64,000 nucleotides of DNA from Oleiagrimonas sp963817755 (GTDB lineage Bacteria; Pseudomonadota; Gammaproteobacteria; Xanthomonadales; Rhodanobacteraceae): positions 496,001 to 560,000 of the forward strand of contig CAWFPB010000001.1 of assembly GCA_963817755.1 (NCBI GenBank). Reading direction: 5' to 3'. The position numbers and the translations under genes are program-made. This document shows positions 25,100 to 35,142 of the stretch, one piece after another (within the stretch, counting starts at the first letter, position 1; each line of letters starts with the position of its first letter). The notes beneath the pieces are model-generated. The model saw only the letters and a list, made by a program, of their open reading frames with translations, searched no databases and had not been told where the DNA came from.

Positions 25100-26332
25100 T
25101 CAGTACAGCAGGCGCGTGCGTACCGTGCCCTCGATGGCGGCCAGTTGCTGCTTGAGCGACTCGGCGACGGATTCGGTGGCGGTGATGTCGATGACCACGT
25201 AGCCGATCTCGCCGTCGGTCTGCAGGTACTGGGCGTCGATGTTGATGTCGTCGCGCGAGAACAGCTCGTTGATGCGCGAGAGCATGCCCGGCACGTTGCG
25301 ATGGATGTGCAGAAGGCGGCGGCTGTCGGGGTGTCCGGGAAGCGAAACCTCGGGGAAGTTCACTGCCGACAGGGTCGAGCCGTTGTCGCTGTAGCGGATC
25401 AGCTTGGCCGCCACTTCCTGGCCGATGTTGGCCTGGGCCTCCTGGGTGCTGCCGCCCACGTGCGGGGTCAGCAGCACGTTGTCGAATGCACGCAGCGGCG
25501 AAACGAACTCCTCGCCCTTGCTCTTGGGCTCGCGCGGGAACACGTCGATGGCCGCACCGGCCAGGTGGCCGCTCTCCAGGGCCTGGGCCAGCGCATCGAT
25601 CACCACGACGGTGCCGCGCGAGGCGTTGATCAGCATGCTGCCCGGGCGCATGGCCGCGAGCTGTTCGGCGCCGATCATGTCGGCGGTATCCGGCGTCTGC
25701 GGAACGTGCAGGGTGACCACGTCGGAGGCTTCGAGCAGTTCCTGCAGGCCGGCGGTCGGGGTCGCGTTGCCCAGTGCCAGCTTGGGTTCGATGTCGTGGT
25801 AGATCACGCGCATCCCGAGCGATTCGGCCAGCACGCCGACCTGGGTGCCGATATGGCCATAGCCGATGATGCCCAGCGTCTTGCCGCGCACCTCGTAGCT
25901 GCCGTCGGCCGATTTGAGCCAGTCGCCGCGATGGGCCGCGGCATGGCGCTCGGGAATGCGGCGCATCAGCAGGATGGTCTCGGCCAGCACCAGTTCGGCC
26001 ACGCTGCGGGTGTTGGAATAGGGGGCGTTGAAGACCGGGATGCCGCGCATGCGCGCGGTGTCCAGTGCCACCTGGTTGGTGCCGATGCAGAAGCAGCCGA
26101 TCGCGAAAAGCCGGCGCGCGTGGCCGATCACCTCGTCGGTGAGCTGGGTGCGCGAGCGCAACCCGACCATGTGCGCGTCCGCGATGGCGGCCATCAGCTC
26201 GTCGTGCGCCAGCGCCTTGTCGTGGTACTCGATGCGCGTGTAGCCGGCCGCCTTGAACGCCTCCACCGAGGTCGGGCTGACGCCTTCCAGCAGCAGGATC
26301 TTGAGTTCTTCGCGGGGGAAGGAGGTCTTCAT
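25100..26332 (-). CDS. serA: D-3-phosphoglycerate dehydrogenase
   Basis: A 410-residue enzyme, the same length as E. coli SerA, catalysing the first step of serine synthesis from 3-phosphoglycerate with NAD. The nucleotide-binding motif GIIGYGHIGTQVG is mid-protein, catalytic Arg is in NASRGTVV and the His in LTPHVGGSTQEAQ. The C-terminal ~80 residues are an ACT domain (VPGMLSRINELFSRDDINI), which in E. coli mediates serine feedback inhibition. The ATG at 26332 gives MKTSFPREELKILLLEGVS, the usual start. Divergent from the FAD oxidase gene. Confidence 0.96.
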   Translation of the reverse strand: MKTSFPREELKILLLEGVSPTSVEAFKAAGYTRIEYHDKALAHDELMAAIADAHMVGLRSRTQLTDEVIGHARRLFAIGCFCIGTNQVALDTARMRGIPVFNAPYSNTRSVAELVLAETILLMRRIPERHAAAHRGDWLKSADGSYEVRGKTLGIIGYGHIGTQVGVLAESLGMRVIYHDIEPKLALGNATPTAGLQELLEASDVVTLHVPQTPDTADMIGAEQLAAMRPGSMLINASRGTVVVIDALAQALESGHLAGAAIDVFPREPKSKGEEFVSPLRAFDNVLLTPHVGGSTQEAQANIGQEVAAKLIRYSDNGSTLSAVNFPEVSLPGHPDSRRLLHIHRNVPGMLSRINELFSRDDINIDAQYLQTDGEIGYVVIDITATESVAESLKQQLAAIEGTVRTRLLY

Positions 26333-26466
26333 GGCGAGGCGCCTGGATGGGTGCGGTGCGAAACCCTGACTATGCCAGAGCCCGGGCAGGGGCGGAAATG
26401 ACCATTTGTCGCGGTGCTTCAGGCCGGTTGACGTACACTCGGGGCTTTCCACGCCCGTCCGAGTCC

Positions 26467-27856
26467 ATGTCCGACCTGATCGCCCAACTACGCCAGTTGC
26501 TGTCTGCCGAACGCGTGCGGACCGATCCCGGGGACCTGGAGCACTACGGTCGTGACTGGACGCGGCAATACCCGCCCGCGCCGTTGGCGGTGGCCCTGCC
26601 CGAGAGCGTGGAGGAAGTGCAGTCCCTGGTGCGCTGGGCCATCGGCGCGGACGTGTCCCTGGTGCCCTCCGGCGGACGGACCGGCCTGTCCGGCGGCGCG
26701 GTGGCCATGCACGGCGAGCTGGTGGTGTCGCTCGAGCGCATGCACCGGATCCTGGATTTCGACCCCGTCGACCGGACCCTGACGGTCCAGGCCGGCGCGG
26801 TGACCGAGTCCGTGCAGCAGGCCGCGCGCGAGCATGGCCTGTACTACCCGGTCGATTTCGGCAGCCGTGGCTCCAGCCAGATCGGCGGCAACGTCGCCAC
26901 CAACGCCGGCGGCATCAAGGTGATCCGCTACGGCCTGACGCGCGACTGGGTCGCCGGGCTGAAGGTGGTCACCGGCACCGGCGAACTGCTGGAGTGCAAC
27001 CGCGGCCTGGTCAAGAACGCCACCGGCTACGATTTCCGCCACCTGATGGTGGGCTCGGAGGGCACGCTGGGCCTGGTGGTGGAGGTCACGCTGCGCCTGA
27101 CCGATCCGCCGCGATTCGCCGCAGGTGATGCTGATGGCGGCGCCCGACATGCAGGCCGTGATGCAGTTGTTTTCCGCCTGCCGCGAACGCCTGTCTCTGA
27201 CCGCCTTCGAGTTCTTCACCGGCCGTGCGCTGCAGCACGTGCTGGCCCACGGCGGCAAGCCGCCCTACGAGAGCGACGCGCCGTGCCACGTGCTGGTCGA
27301 GTACGAGGCGCCTCGCGAAGCGGACACCGAGGCCGCGCTGGCGGTGTTCGAGCAGGCGGCCGGGGAGGGTTGGGCGATCGACGGCGTGATGGCGCAGAGC
27401 CAGGCGCAGGCCGCCGACCTGTGGCACCTGCGCGAGGGCATCACCGAGTCGATCGCACCGCGCACCCCATACAAGAACGACGTATCCGTGCGGGTTTCGC
27501 GCGTGGTGCCGTTCATGGCCGACATGCAGGAACTGTTCGCGAGCGAATATCCGGATTTCGAGGTGGTCTGGTACGGGCATATCGGCGACGGCAACCTGCA
27601 CATCAGCGTATTGCGTCCCGAGGCCATGGAGATGGATGACTTCGTGCGCGAATGCGGCCGCGTCACGCAGATGCTGTGCGAGGTGCTCAAGCGCCACGGC
27701 GGCAGCATCTCGGCCGAGCACGGCGTGGGCCTGCTGAAGAAACCCTACCTGGCGTCGGCGCGCAGCTCGAACGAAATTGCGCTGATGCGGCAGGTCAAGC
27801 GCATCTTCGATCCCCACGGCATCCTCAATCCGGGCAAGCTGTTCGATTCCGATTGA
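26467..27856 (+). pseudogene. FAD-binding oxidase (glycolate/D-lactate/2-hydroxyacid dehydrogenase type), frame broken once
   Basis: Read across one break this is about 462 residues. The N-terminal half has the PCMH FAD-binding fold: PSGGRTGLSGGAVA (about 65-78), SSQIGGNVATNAGGIKVIRYG and NATGYDFRHLMVGSEGTLG. The C-terminal half is the FAD-oxidase C domain, with HIGDGNLHISVLRP and SAEHGVGLLKK, both expected in D-lactate and D-2-hydroxyglutarate dehydrogenases. The frame gains one base between about 27103 and 27122, after LRLTDPP, and continues as QVMLMAAPDM. Both halves are well preserved. The exact 2-hydroxyacid substrate is not resolved. Confidence 0.85.
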
Positions 27857-27928
27857 AGCGGCCGCAGTGAACTGCAGAACCGGGAAGCGGTCGTTATGCT
27901 AGGCGCTTGCCCAGGAACAGGAGAGGAC

Positions 27929-28885
27929 ATGAACAGCCCGCTTCGCACGCTCTACCCGCCGATCGAGCCCTATGACAGCGGCATGCTGCCCGTATCGGAC
28001 CTGCACACGCTGCATTACGAGCAGTGCGGCAATCCCGAGGGCAAGCCGGTGGTGTTCCTGCACGGCGGGCCGGGTGGCGGCTGCAATGCGGATAGCCGGC
28101 GATTCTTCGACCCGGAAGCCTATCGCATCATCCTGTTCGACCAGCGCGGTTGCGGTCGCTCCACCCCGCATGCGGAGCTCACCGACAACACCACCTGGCA
28201 CCTGGTCGCCGACATCGAGCGCCTGCGCGACCACCTGGGCGTCGAACGCTGGCAGGTGTTCGGTGGCTCCTGGGGCTCGACCCTGGCGCTGGCCTACGCC
28301 GAGACCCATCCGGACCGGGTCAGCGAGCTGGTCCTGCGCGGCATCTTCATGCTGCGGCGCGCCGAGCTGGAATGGTTCTACCAGGGCGGTGCCGATGCGC
28401 TGTATGCCGATGCCTGGGAAACCTTCCGCGATGCCATTCCCGAGGTCGAGCGCGGCGACATGATGAGCGCCTACTACCGTCGCCTGACCAGCGACGATGC
28501 CGAGACGCGGCTGGCGGCGGCCAAGGCCTGGTCGATCTGGGAAGCCAGCACCAGCTTCCTGATGCCCAACCAGGACTACATCGACACGGCCGGCGGCGAC
28601 GCGTTCGCCACCGCCTTCGCGCGCATCGAATGCCACTACTTCGTGCACGGCGGCTTCTTCGAGCACGACGGGCAACTGCTGACCCACGCCTCGCGCCTGG
28701 CCGACATCCCGGCGGTGATCGTGCAGGGGCGCTACGACGTGGTGTGCCCGATGCGCAGCGCCTGGGACCTGCATCGCGCCTGGCCGCAGGCGGACCTGCG
28801 CATCGTGCAGAACGCCGGGCATTCCAGTTTCGAACCGGGCATCCTGCACGAGCTGGTCGAGGCCACCGACCGCTTCCGTACCTGA
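27929..28885 (+). CDS. pip: Proline iminopeptidase
   Basis: A 318-residue alpha/beta-hydrolase of the S33 family that removes N-terminal proline. The oxyanion loop HGGPGGG is near residue 47, FDQRGCGRS near 71, and the nucleophile elbow GGSWGS at about 111-116. The acid residue is in VQGRYDVVCP and the His in NAGHSSFEPG. It starts with a GGAGAGGAC ribosome site before the ATG at 27929. The context (after the FAD oxidase gene) gives no pathway link. Confidence 0.94.
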   Translation: MNSPLRTLYPPIEPYDSGMLPVSDLHTLHYEQCGNPEGKPVVFLHGGPGGGCNADSRRFFDPEAYRIILFDQRGCGRSTPHAELTDNTTWHLVADIERLRDHLGVERWQVFGGSWGSTLALAYAETHPDRVSELVLRGIFMLRRAELEWFYQGGADALYADAWETFRDAIPEVERGDMMSAYYRRLTSDDAETRLAAAKAWSIWEASTSFLMPNQDYIDTAGGDAFATAFARIECHYFVHGGFFEHDGQLLTHASRLADIPAVIVQGRYDVVCPMRSAWDLHRAWPQADLRIVQNAGHSSFEPGILHELVEATDRFRT

Positions 28886-28985
28886 GCCGGTCGGGACGGA
28901 GCCGGATCGGTCCGTCCCTCGATGCCTGGCGGAGGGCTGCGTCGAGCCCCGGGCGTCCGGTCCGGGCCCCTTGCCCGCCGGGCGC

Positions 28986-29633
28986 TCACGGCGCGTCGGC
29001 GAGATCCTGCCGGGTGCCGAAGATGCGGTCGCCGGCATCGCCCAGGCCGGGCAGGATGTAGCAGTTCTCGTTGAGACGATCGTCGATGGACGCAGTGTAG
29101 ATCTCGATGTCCGGATGAGTGGCGGTGACGCGCTCCAGGCCCTCGGGCGCGGCGACCAGGAACAGCCCCTTGATGCGCCGGCAGCCGGCGGCCTTGAGCA
29201 TGTCCACGGTGGCGATCAGGCTGCCGGCAGTGGCCAGCATCGGGTCGACAATCATGGCCGTGCGCTCTTCCATGCGGCCGGTGAGCTTCTCGTAGTAGGT
29301 CACGGGCTGATGAGTGGTTTCGTCGCGCTGCAGGCCGACCACGCCGACCTTGGCGGCCGGGATCATGTCCAGCACGCCGGGCAGCATGCCCAGGCCCGCG
29401 CGCAGGATCGGCACGATGGTGATCTTGCGGCCCTTGATGCGTTGCACGGTGACCGGTCCGGCCCAGCCCTCCACCTCGACGTCCTCGGTCTCCAGGTCGC
29501 GCGTGGCCTCGTAGGTGAGCAGGGCGGCAATCTCACCGGCCAGTTCGCGGAAATGCTTGGTGCTCAGGTCGGCCTTGCGCATCAGGCCCAGCTTGTGGCG
29601 GATCAGCGGGTGGTCGACTTCGACGATCTTCAT
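28986..29633 (-). CDS. upp: Uracil phosphoribosyltransferase
   Basis: A 215-residue pyrimidine salvage enzyme forming UMP from uracil and PRPP. The PRPP-binding loop is MIVDPMLATAGS, with PILRAGLGM upstream and the uracil-binding C-terminal region GLGDAGDRIFGT. It begins MKIVEVDHPLIRHKLGLMR, the standard Upp N-terminus. The tail is about 7 residues longer than in E. coli. It follows the aminotransferase gene but is separated from it by a strong terminator. Confidence 0.96.
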   Translation of the reverse strand: MKIVEVDHPLIRHKLGLMRKADLSTKHFRELAGEIAALLTYEATRDLETEDVEVEGWAGPVTVQRIKGRKITIVPILRAGLGMLPGVLDMIPAAKVGVVGLQRDETTHQPVTYYEKLTGRMEERTAMIVDPMLATAGSLIATVDMLKAAGCRRIKGLFLVAAPEGLERVTATHPDIEIYTASIDDRLNENCYILPGLGDAGDRIFGTRQDLADAP

Positions 29634-29727
29634 GGTGGTCGGGTTCCGTTCGGGGGAAGGCTGCGCCGGCACAGCATATCGGTTCTGACCGGGTCACGCG
29701 TGACGCCGCCGGTGCCGGCGTCGGACG

Positions 29728-29759
29728 AAAAAAAAGCGTGCCGGCAGGCGCCGGCACGC
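29728..29759 (-). terminator. Intrinsic terminator of the aminotransferase gene
   Basis: On the minus strand a 10-bp perfect stem (GCGTGCCGGC/GCCGGCACGC) with a 4-base loop is followed by eight T residues, 25 bp after the aminotransferase stop codon. Confidence 0.92.
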
Positions 29760-29783
29760 TCGAAAGGGTCGCTTTGGAAGGAC

Positions 29784-31287
29784 TCAGGCCGCTTGTGCGT
29801 TCTGCTTGCGCGGGCCTTCGGTCAGCGCCTTGCGCACGTTGCCGACGATCAGGTCGACCTCGGCGCTGGTGACGTTGAAGTGCGGGGTGAAGCGCAGCGA
29901 ATTGGCGCCGCCGTGGATCACGCCGATGCCATGCTCGCGCATGTATTCCTCGGTGGAGCCGGCGCCGTAGCACTTGAAGCTCGGGTCCAGCTCGCAGGAG
30001 AACAGCAGGCCGGTGCCCTGCACCTTGGTGATCAGGCCACCCAGTTCGTCCTTGAGCGCATGGAGCTTGTCGACGAACTCGCGTGCCGCGCTCGCGGATG
30101 TTGGTGCGCACGTCCGGGTCGATCTGGGCCAGGGTGGCGCAGGCCACGTCCAGTGCACGCGGGTTGGCGGTCATGGTGTTGCCGTACACGCCCTTGCGGT
30201 ACAGCTTCGCCGTGCGCTCGTTCACTGCCAGCACCGACAGCGGATACTGGCCGGCGTTGAGGGCCTTGGAGAAGGTCTCCATGTCCGGTCCTTCCAGCGT
30301 CTCGAAGCCGGGGTAGTCGACGATCGACAGCACGCCATTGGTGCGCAGGCCGGCCTGGATCGAGTCGACCAGCAGCAGGGTGCCGTGTTCCTTGGTCAGC
30401 CGGCGCGCGGCGGCGTAGAACTCCGGTGTCACGGCGCGTCCCGGGTCGCCTTCGCCCATGACCGGTTCCAGGAACATGGCCTCGATGTGCCAGCCCTGCT
30501 TCTCGGCTTCGGCGAAGGCGTCCTCGAGCTGCTGTACGTTGTAGGGTTCGACGATGATCAGCTGCTGCTCGTGGGCAGCGAAGCTGGCCAGGTACTTGAG
30601 GTAGGTCGAGCGGGTCGAGTCCGAATACATGGCCGGCAGGCTGGTGCGCCCGTGGAAGGCGCCCTTCACGGCGATGCGCTTGACCATGCGGCCGGCATGC
30701 GCGGCACCTTCGGCGGTCATTTCCTTGCTGTTGATGTCGGCGAAGCGACCGGCCAGGCCGACCGACTCGGAGCCCGAATTCAGGCAGAGATACTGCGCAT
30801 AGGGATTGCCGTCGGCGCGCGCGTGGCCCAGTTCCCGGTTCAGCGCCTCGGCCAGGCGCATCTGCGCGATGGACGGGGTCATCACGTTGGCCATCACCTG
30901 CGGCTTGCACATGGCCGCGTGCACGGCCTGGTTGTTGTGGCCGAAGCCCAGCATGCCGTAGCCGCCGTTGTCATGCAGCACGGCGCCCTTGAGGGTGACG
31001 ATCCAGGGGCCGCGCGCGGCGGCCGGCACGTACGGATTGACCGCGTCGTCGGGGTAGAAGTTGATGAAGCCGGCCTGGGCGCGCTGCATCTGCTCGGCCT
31101 CGTCCAGCTTCAGGAATGCGTCGAATTCCGCGCGCAGCTCGCGATGGCGGGCCAGCGCGTCCTCGATGGCGCCGGACAGGGCCGCATCGCCGGAGAGGAA
31201 GCGCTCGATGGTGGCGTCGTCCAGACCCGTGGTGCGCGGTTTCCCGCCGTACTCGCGCATCTCGCGCAACATCTCGATCGGTCCCAT
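29784..31287 (-). pseudogene. Class III PLP-dependent aminotransferase, frame broken once
   Basis: Read across one break this gives about 500 residues. Features of class III transaminases are present: NSGSESVGLAGR for PLP-phosphate, KGAFHGRTSLPAM, the acidic stretch FLEPVMGEGD, LLLVDSIQAGLR with the PLP Asp, and FSKALNAGQYP with the Schiff-base Lys. A long N-terminal extension (about 90 residues) precedes the domain. The frame gains one base near 30085-30090; upstream reads NIRERG and downstream REFVDKLHALKDELGG, ending normally. The substrate is unknown (lysine, ornithine or another omega-amino compound). The ATG at 31287 is preceded by GGAG. Confidence 0.85.
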
Positions 31288-31499
31288 GCCAGTCTCCTCA
31301 AGGTAATGGGCAGCGCGTTCGCGGACCGGGCCCGCGTTGCGCTAAGTGCCTATGAAAAAAGGAAAATATCCCCAAAGCATAGCATGAGTGGGGGTTGTGC
31401 GACACCCCTGCATGACGCCTGTCATGGCGGACACGTGATGCCGGCAACTGCCGCGGGGCGACCGCGCCGCGGAAGATACGGGGCATGGAGGACACCGAC

Positions 31500-32423
31500 A
31501 TGCCAAGCCCGACCTGCGTGGCCGCCTTGCGCGGCGTGGACAAGCGCTACGGAAACGTGACGGCCCTGGATGGCATCGACCTGGACGTGCGTCGCGGCGA
31601 ACTGCTGGCCTTGCTGGGCCCGAACGGCGCCGGCAAGAGCACCTCGATCGCCCTGCTGCTGGGACTGATCCGGCCCGATCGCGGCCATGCCGAGCTCTGG
31701 GGCATGGATCCGCAGCGCATCCGTGCGCGACGCGGCATCGGGGTCATGCTGCAGACGGCGCAGCTGCCGCCGACCCTGCGCGTGGGCGAGTTGCTGCGCC
31801 TGACCGCCAGCTACTACCCGCAGCCGCGAACGCTGTCCGACAGCGCGGAGCTGGCCGGCATCGCGGACCTGCTCAAGCGCCCGTACGGCAAGCTGTCCGG
31901 CGGCCAGCAGCGGCGCGTGCAATTCGCCCTGGCCCTGTGCGGCCGGCCCCGACTGCTGTTCCTGGACGAGCCGACCGTGGGCATGGACATCGAGGCGCGA
32001 CGCAAGCTCTGGGATGCGATCCGCGCCCTGGTCGCGGACGGCTGCGCGGTGGTGCTGACCACGCATTACCTGGAAGAGGCCGAGGCGCTGGCCGACCGCG
32101 TCGCCGTGATGGCGCACGGCCGGATCGTGCATCGGGGCTCGGTCGACGCGTTGCGCGAGCGGGTGGCGGTCCGGCGCATCCGCTGCCGGACGCAACTGCC
32201 GTGCGAGCAGGTACGGGCCTGGCCCCAGGTGGCGCAAGCCGAACGGCGCGAGCACCACCTGCACATCGCCACGCTCGAGGCCGAGTCCGTGGTGCGCCGG
32301 CTGCTCGATGCCGATGCCGGGTTGAGCGAGCTGGAAGTGCAACGCGCGGGCCTGGCCGAGGCCTTCACCGAACTGACCCGCGATGCACAAGCATCGGCAA
32401 CCCCTGCCATCGAGGTGGCCTGA
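31500..32423 (+). CDS. ABC-2 type exporter, ATP-binding protein
   Basis: A 307-residue single-domain ATPase. Walker A is GPNGAGKST near residue 41, the Q-loop QTAQLPPTLR follows, the signature is LSGGQQRRVQFALAL, Walker B LLFLDEPTVGMD and the switch TTHYLEEAEAL. An upstream in-frame ATG at 31485 exists, but GGAGG at 31487-31491 is spaced 8 bases from the ATG at 31500, which decides the start. It is paired with the permease 1 bp downstream. Such pairs with a DesK/DesR-like system often export lipids, drugs or antimicrobial peptides; the substrate is unknown. Confidence 0.9.
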   Translation: MPSPTCVAALRGVDKRYGNVTALDGIDLDVRRGELLALLGPNGAGKSTSIALLLGLIRPDRGHAELWGMDPQRIRARRGIGVMLQTAQLPPTLRVGELLRLTASYYPQPRTLSDSAELAGIADLLKRPYGKLSGGQQRRVQFALALCGRPRLLFLDEPTVGMDIEARRKLWDAIRALVADGCAVVLTTHYLEEAEALADRVAVMAHGRIVHRGSVDALRERVAVRRIRCRTQLPCEQVRAWPQVAQAERREHHLHIATLEAESVVRRLLDADAGLSELEVQRAGLAEAFTELTRDAQASATPAIEVA

Positions 32424-32424
32424 C

Positions 32425-33213
32425 ATGGAAACCGTGACGATACCCGCACGACCGGAACCCGTCGGCGCCATGCCGGCTGCACGCGTGCTCGGGGCCTATC
32501 GGGCCGAGATCCGCTGCGAATGCCTGCGCTACCTGCGCAACCCCGGCTTCATGCTGCCGCTGGTGCTGTTCCCGACGGTGTTCTACCTGATGTTCGGGGT
32601 GCTGATGAACCATGGCCATGCCGGGGCCACGCGCTACCTGCTGGCCAGCTACGGCGTGTTCGGGGTCATGGCGCCGGGCCTGTTCGGCTTCGGCGTGTCG
32701 CTGGCGATCGAGCGCGACGGCGGGCTGCTCACGCTCAAGCGGGCCCTGCCGGTGCCGCCGGCCGCCTACCTGCTGGGCAAGATGGTGATGGCGATGGTCG
32801 CCGCCGGCGTGGTGGTCACGCTGATGCTGCTGCTGGGCGTGTTCGCGGGGCAGGTCAGGCTGGATCCGGCAAGCATGCTCGGTTTCCTGGCGCTGGGGCC
32901 GCTGGGCGTGCTGCCGTTCTGTGCGCTGGGCATGTTCGTGGGCACGCTGATCCGGGGGCAGGGCGGCGCGGGCCTGCTGAACCTGGTGTACCTGCCCATG
33001 GCGTTCCTGTCCGGGCTGTGGTTCCCGCTCAGCATCATGCCCGCCTGGTTGCAGAAGGTGGCGCCGGCCTGGCCCAGTTACCAACTGAACGCCATCGCCC
33101 AGCGGGTGATCGGCCTGTCGACGGCGCCGATATGGCCGCATGCGCTGGTGCTTCTGGGCATGGGCGCGGTGTTGCTGGCGCTGGCGGCGCGTCGCCTGCG
33201 GCGGTATGGCTGA
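32425..33213 (+). CDS. ABC-2 type exporter, permease
   Basis: A 262-residue membrane protein with about six transmembrane segments and the ABC-2 pattern RNPGFMLPLVLFPTVFYLMFG near the N-terminus and YLPMAFLSGLWFPLSIMPAWLQ before the last helices. It begins with a GAGG site before the ATG at 32425 and lies 1 bp after the ATPase stop. It should dimerise to form the export channel. Confidence 0.9.
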   Translation: METVTIPARPEPVGAMPAARVLGAYRAEIRCECLRYLRNPGFMLPLVLFPTVFYLMFGVLMNHGHAGATRYLLASYGVFGVMAPGLFGFGVSLAIERDGGLLTLKRALPVPPAAYLLGKMVMAMVAAGVVVTLMLLLGVFAGQVRLDPASMLGFLALGPLGVLPFCALGMFVGTLIRGQGGAGLLNLVYLPMAFLSGLWFPLSIMPAWLQKVAPAWPSYQLNAIAQRVIGLSTAPIWPHALVLLGMGAVLLALAARRLRRYG

Positions 33214-33249
33214 AGTAGCATGATGGTCAATCGCCGAGGGAGTGACTCC

Positions 33250-34443
33250 ATGCTGCCCGCTTTCCTGCGCCCGGCGCCGGATTCCATGGCTGCCCGCCTG
33301 CGCCAGAGCGGCAGCAGCCCGCGCCTGCACGCGCTGAATCTGCTGTGGTCGTTGTGGGTGTTCCTGACGCCGCTGATGTCGCACGTGGGCGCACAATACT
33401 GGTGGTCGGTGGCGCTGACCTACCCGGTCTTCGTGCTGCTGTTCGCGCTGGTCAATGTGCGCCCCTACGGCGAGGTCGGATTCTATGTCGCCGGCCTGGC
33501 CATGCTGGCCTACGTGTCGATGCCGTACAACCCGGCGGCATGGACCTATGCCGTCTTCGCCTGCGTGTACGTGCCGTATCGCGGTTCGCTGCTGTTCACC
33601 GCCCTGCGCATCGCCCTGATCGCGCTGCTGCTGGTGCTGGAGGCGTGGTCGCTCGGCTTGCCCTGGTTCCTGATGGTGCTGATGGTGGCGATCTGCGCCA
33701 GTGCCGCGTCGGGCAGCCTGGCCGGTCGGCTGAACGCGATGAAGAACATCGCCCAGCGCATGTCGCAGGACGAGGTCCGGCGGCTGGCCGCCACGGCCGA
33801 GCGCGAACGCATTGGTAGGGATCTGCACGACCTGCTGGGCCACACGCTGTCGCTGATTACCCTGAAGCTGGAGCTGACGCGCAAGCTGTTCGACCGCGAT
33901 CACGAAAAGGCCCGGGCCGAACTGGCCGACGCCGAGCAGATCGCGCGCAAGGCGCTGGCCGAGGTGCGCGCGGCAGTGACCGGCATCCGCGCCACCGACC
34001 TGGCGGCGGAACTGGCTTCGGCCCACCTGATGCTGGAAACCGGCGGCGTGGTGGTCCGCTACGAGCCGCCGGGTCGCAGCCTGCCGCCGGCAATCGAGTC
34101 GGTCCTGGCCCTGGTGGTGCGCGAGGCGGCCACCAACATCGCGCGGCATGCCCGGGCCACGCGGGCCGAGATCGAGACCGACATCGACGCGGTGCGCGTG
34201 CGCCTGTGCATCCGCGACGACGGGCGCGGCGGCGTCGAATCCCACGGCAACGGCCTGGCTGGCATGCGCGAGCGTGCCGAGGCCCTCGGCGGCCGCCTGC
34301 GGGTGGAATCGCCGCCCGGTCAGGGCACCACGCTGTGCATCGAACTGCCGCTACCCGCCGGATCGGCATCGCCGTCCCCGGTGGCGGCCGAGGCCGATCC
34401 CTCGGGGGATTCGACGCCGCCCCTGCTCGGGAGCACGTCATGA
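33250..34443 (+). CDS. DesK-like sensor histidine kinase
   Basis: A 397-residue kinase of the HisKA_3 type. About five transmembrane helices occupy residues 28-160 with almost no periplasmic domain, as in the membrane-fluidity sensor DesK. The phosphoacceptor is H193 in GRDLHDLLGHTLSLI. The ATP-binding domain has the N box EAATNIARHA and G box GLAGMRERAEALGG. GAGGGAG placed 7 bases before the ATG at 33250 decides the start over ATG codons at 33220 and 33223. It follows the exporter genes and overlaps its response regulator by 4 bp, so it probably senses envelope state and controls the exporter. Confidence 0.9.
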   Translation: MLPAFLRPAPDSMAARLRQSGSSPRLHALNLLWSLWVFLTPLMSHVGAQYWWSVALTYPVFVLLFALVNVRPYGEVGFYVAGLAMLAYVSMPYNPAAWTYAVFACVYVPYRGSLLFTALRIALIALLLVLEAWSLGLPWFLMVLMVAICASAASGSLAGRLNAMKNIAQRMSQDEVRRLAATAERERIGRDLHDLLGHTLSLITLKLELTRKLFDRDHEKARAELADAEQIARKALAEVRAAVTGIRATDLAAELASAHLMLETGGVVVRYEPPGRSLPPAIESVLALVVREAATNIARHARATRAEIETDIDAVRVRLCIRDDGRGGVESHGNGLAGMRERAEALGGRLRVESPPGQGTTLCIELPLPAGSASPSPVAAEADPSGDSTPPLLGSTS

Positions 34444-35042
34444 TCCGGGTGCTGCTGGCCGAGGACCAGGCCATGGTGCGCGGCGCGCTGGCCGCGCTGC
34501 TGGACATGGAGCCGGACATCGATGTGCTCGGCTCGGCGCCCGACGGCGAGGCCGCCTGGCGCGAACTGCAGCGCCTGCAGCCGGACCTGCTGGTCACCGA
34601 CATCGAGATGCCCGGGCTGACCGGCCTGGAGCTGGCGCAGCGGGTGCAGCGCCACGAATTGGCGGTGAAGGTGGTGATCGTGACCACCTTCGCGCGTCCC
34701 GGCTTCCTGCGCCGGGCGCTGGACGCGGGCGTGCTCGGCTACCTGCTCAAGGATGCGCCGGCCGAGAAGCTGGCCGAGTCGCTGCGCACCGTGCATCGCG
34801 GCGGCCGCGCCATCGATCCGGAGCTGGCGGTGGAAGCGTGGTCGGAGGCCGACCCGCTCAACGATCGCGAACGCCAGGTCCTGCGCCTGGCCGGGGAGGG
34901 CCTTTCCGCCAACGACATCGCCGGACGCCTGAACCTCAGCCACGGCACCGTGCGCAACTACCTGTCCGAGGCCATCGGCAAGCTCGGCGCCGGCAACCGC
35001 ATCGAGGCCTACCGCATCGCGCGGCAGAAGGGGTGGTTGTGA
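34440..35042 (+). CDS. NarL/DesR-family response regulator
   Basis: A 200-residue regulator. The receiver domain has acidic residues near position 9, the phospho-acceptor D54 (LLVTDIEMPG) and K104-type Lys in GYLLKDAP. Residues 136-200 form a LuxR/NarL HTH (LNDRERQVLRLAGEGLSANDIAGRL). The ATG overlaps the kinase stop (ATGA). Its targets are likely the adjacent ABC exporter, inferred from position. Confidence 0.92.
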   Translation: MIRVLLAEDQAMVRGALAALLDMEPDIDVLGSAPDGEAAWRELQRLQPDLLVTDIEMPGLTGLELAQRVQRHELAVKVVIVTTFARPGFLRRALDAGVLGYLLKDAPAEKLAESLRTVHRGGRAIDPELAVEAWSEADPLNDRERQVLRLAGEGLSANDIAGRLNLSHGTVRNYLSEAIGKLGAGNRIEAYRIARQKGWL

Positions 35043-35045
35043 TGG

Positions 35046-35140
35046 GACGGGAATGGGGAGTGGGGAATGGGGAATCGAGAGGCGCAACCTTGCGTTGATG
35101 TATCTTCCCCGATTCCCCATTCCCGATTCTCCATTCCCGG
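35046..35140. repeat. Inverted (GGGAATG)n palindromic element abutting queA
   Basis: The left arm (35046-35077) and right arm (35107-35140) contain GGGAATG-type heptamers in opposite orientation. A 15-bp stretch is perfectly complementary (35063-35077 with 35110-35124). It is the same family as the element between pheS and pheT, and again it ends immediately before the next coding sequence. Confidence 0.87.
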
Positions 35141-35142
35141 CC

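Noticed and set aside
26467..27856. Programmed frameshift in the FAD oxidase (and in the porin and aminotransferase)
   Set aside because: No slippery heptamer, stop codon at the shift or downstream structure is seen, and three other genes show the same single extra base. Error or mutation explains all four better.
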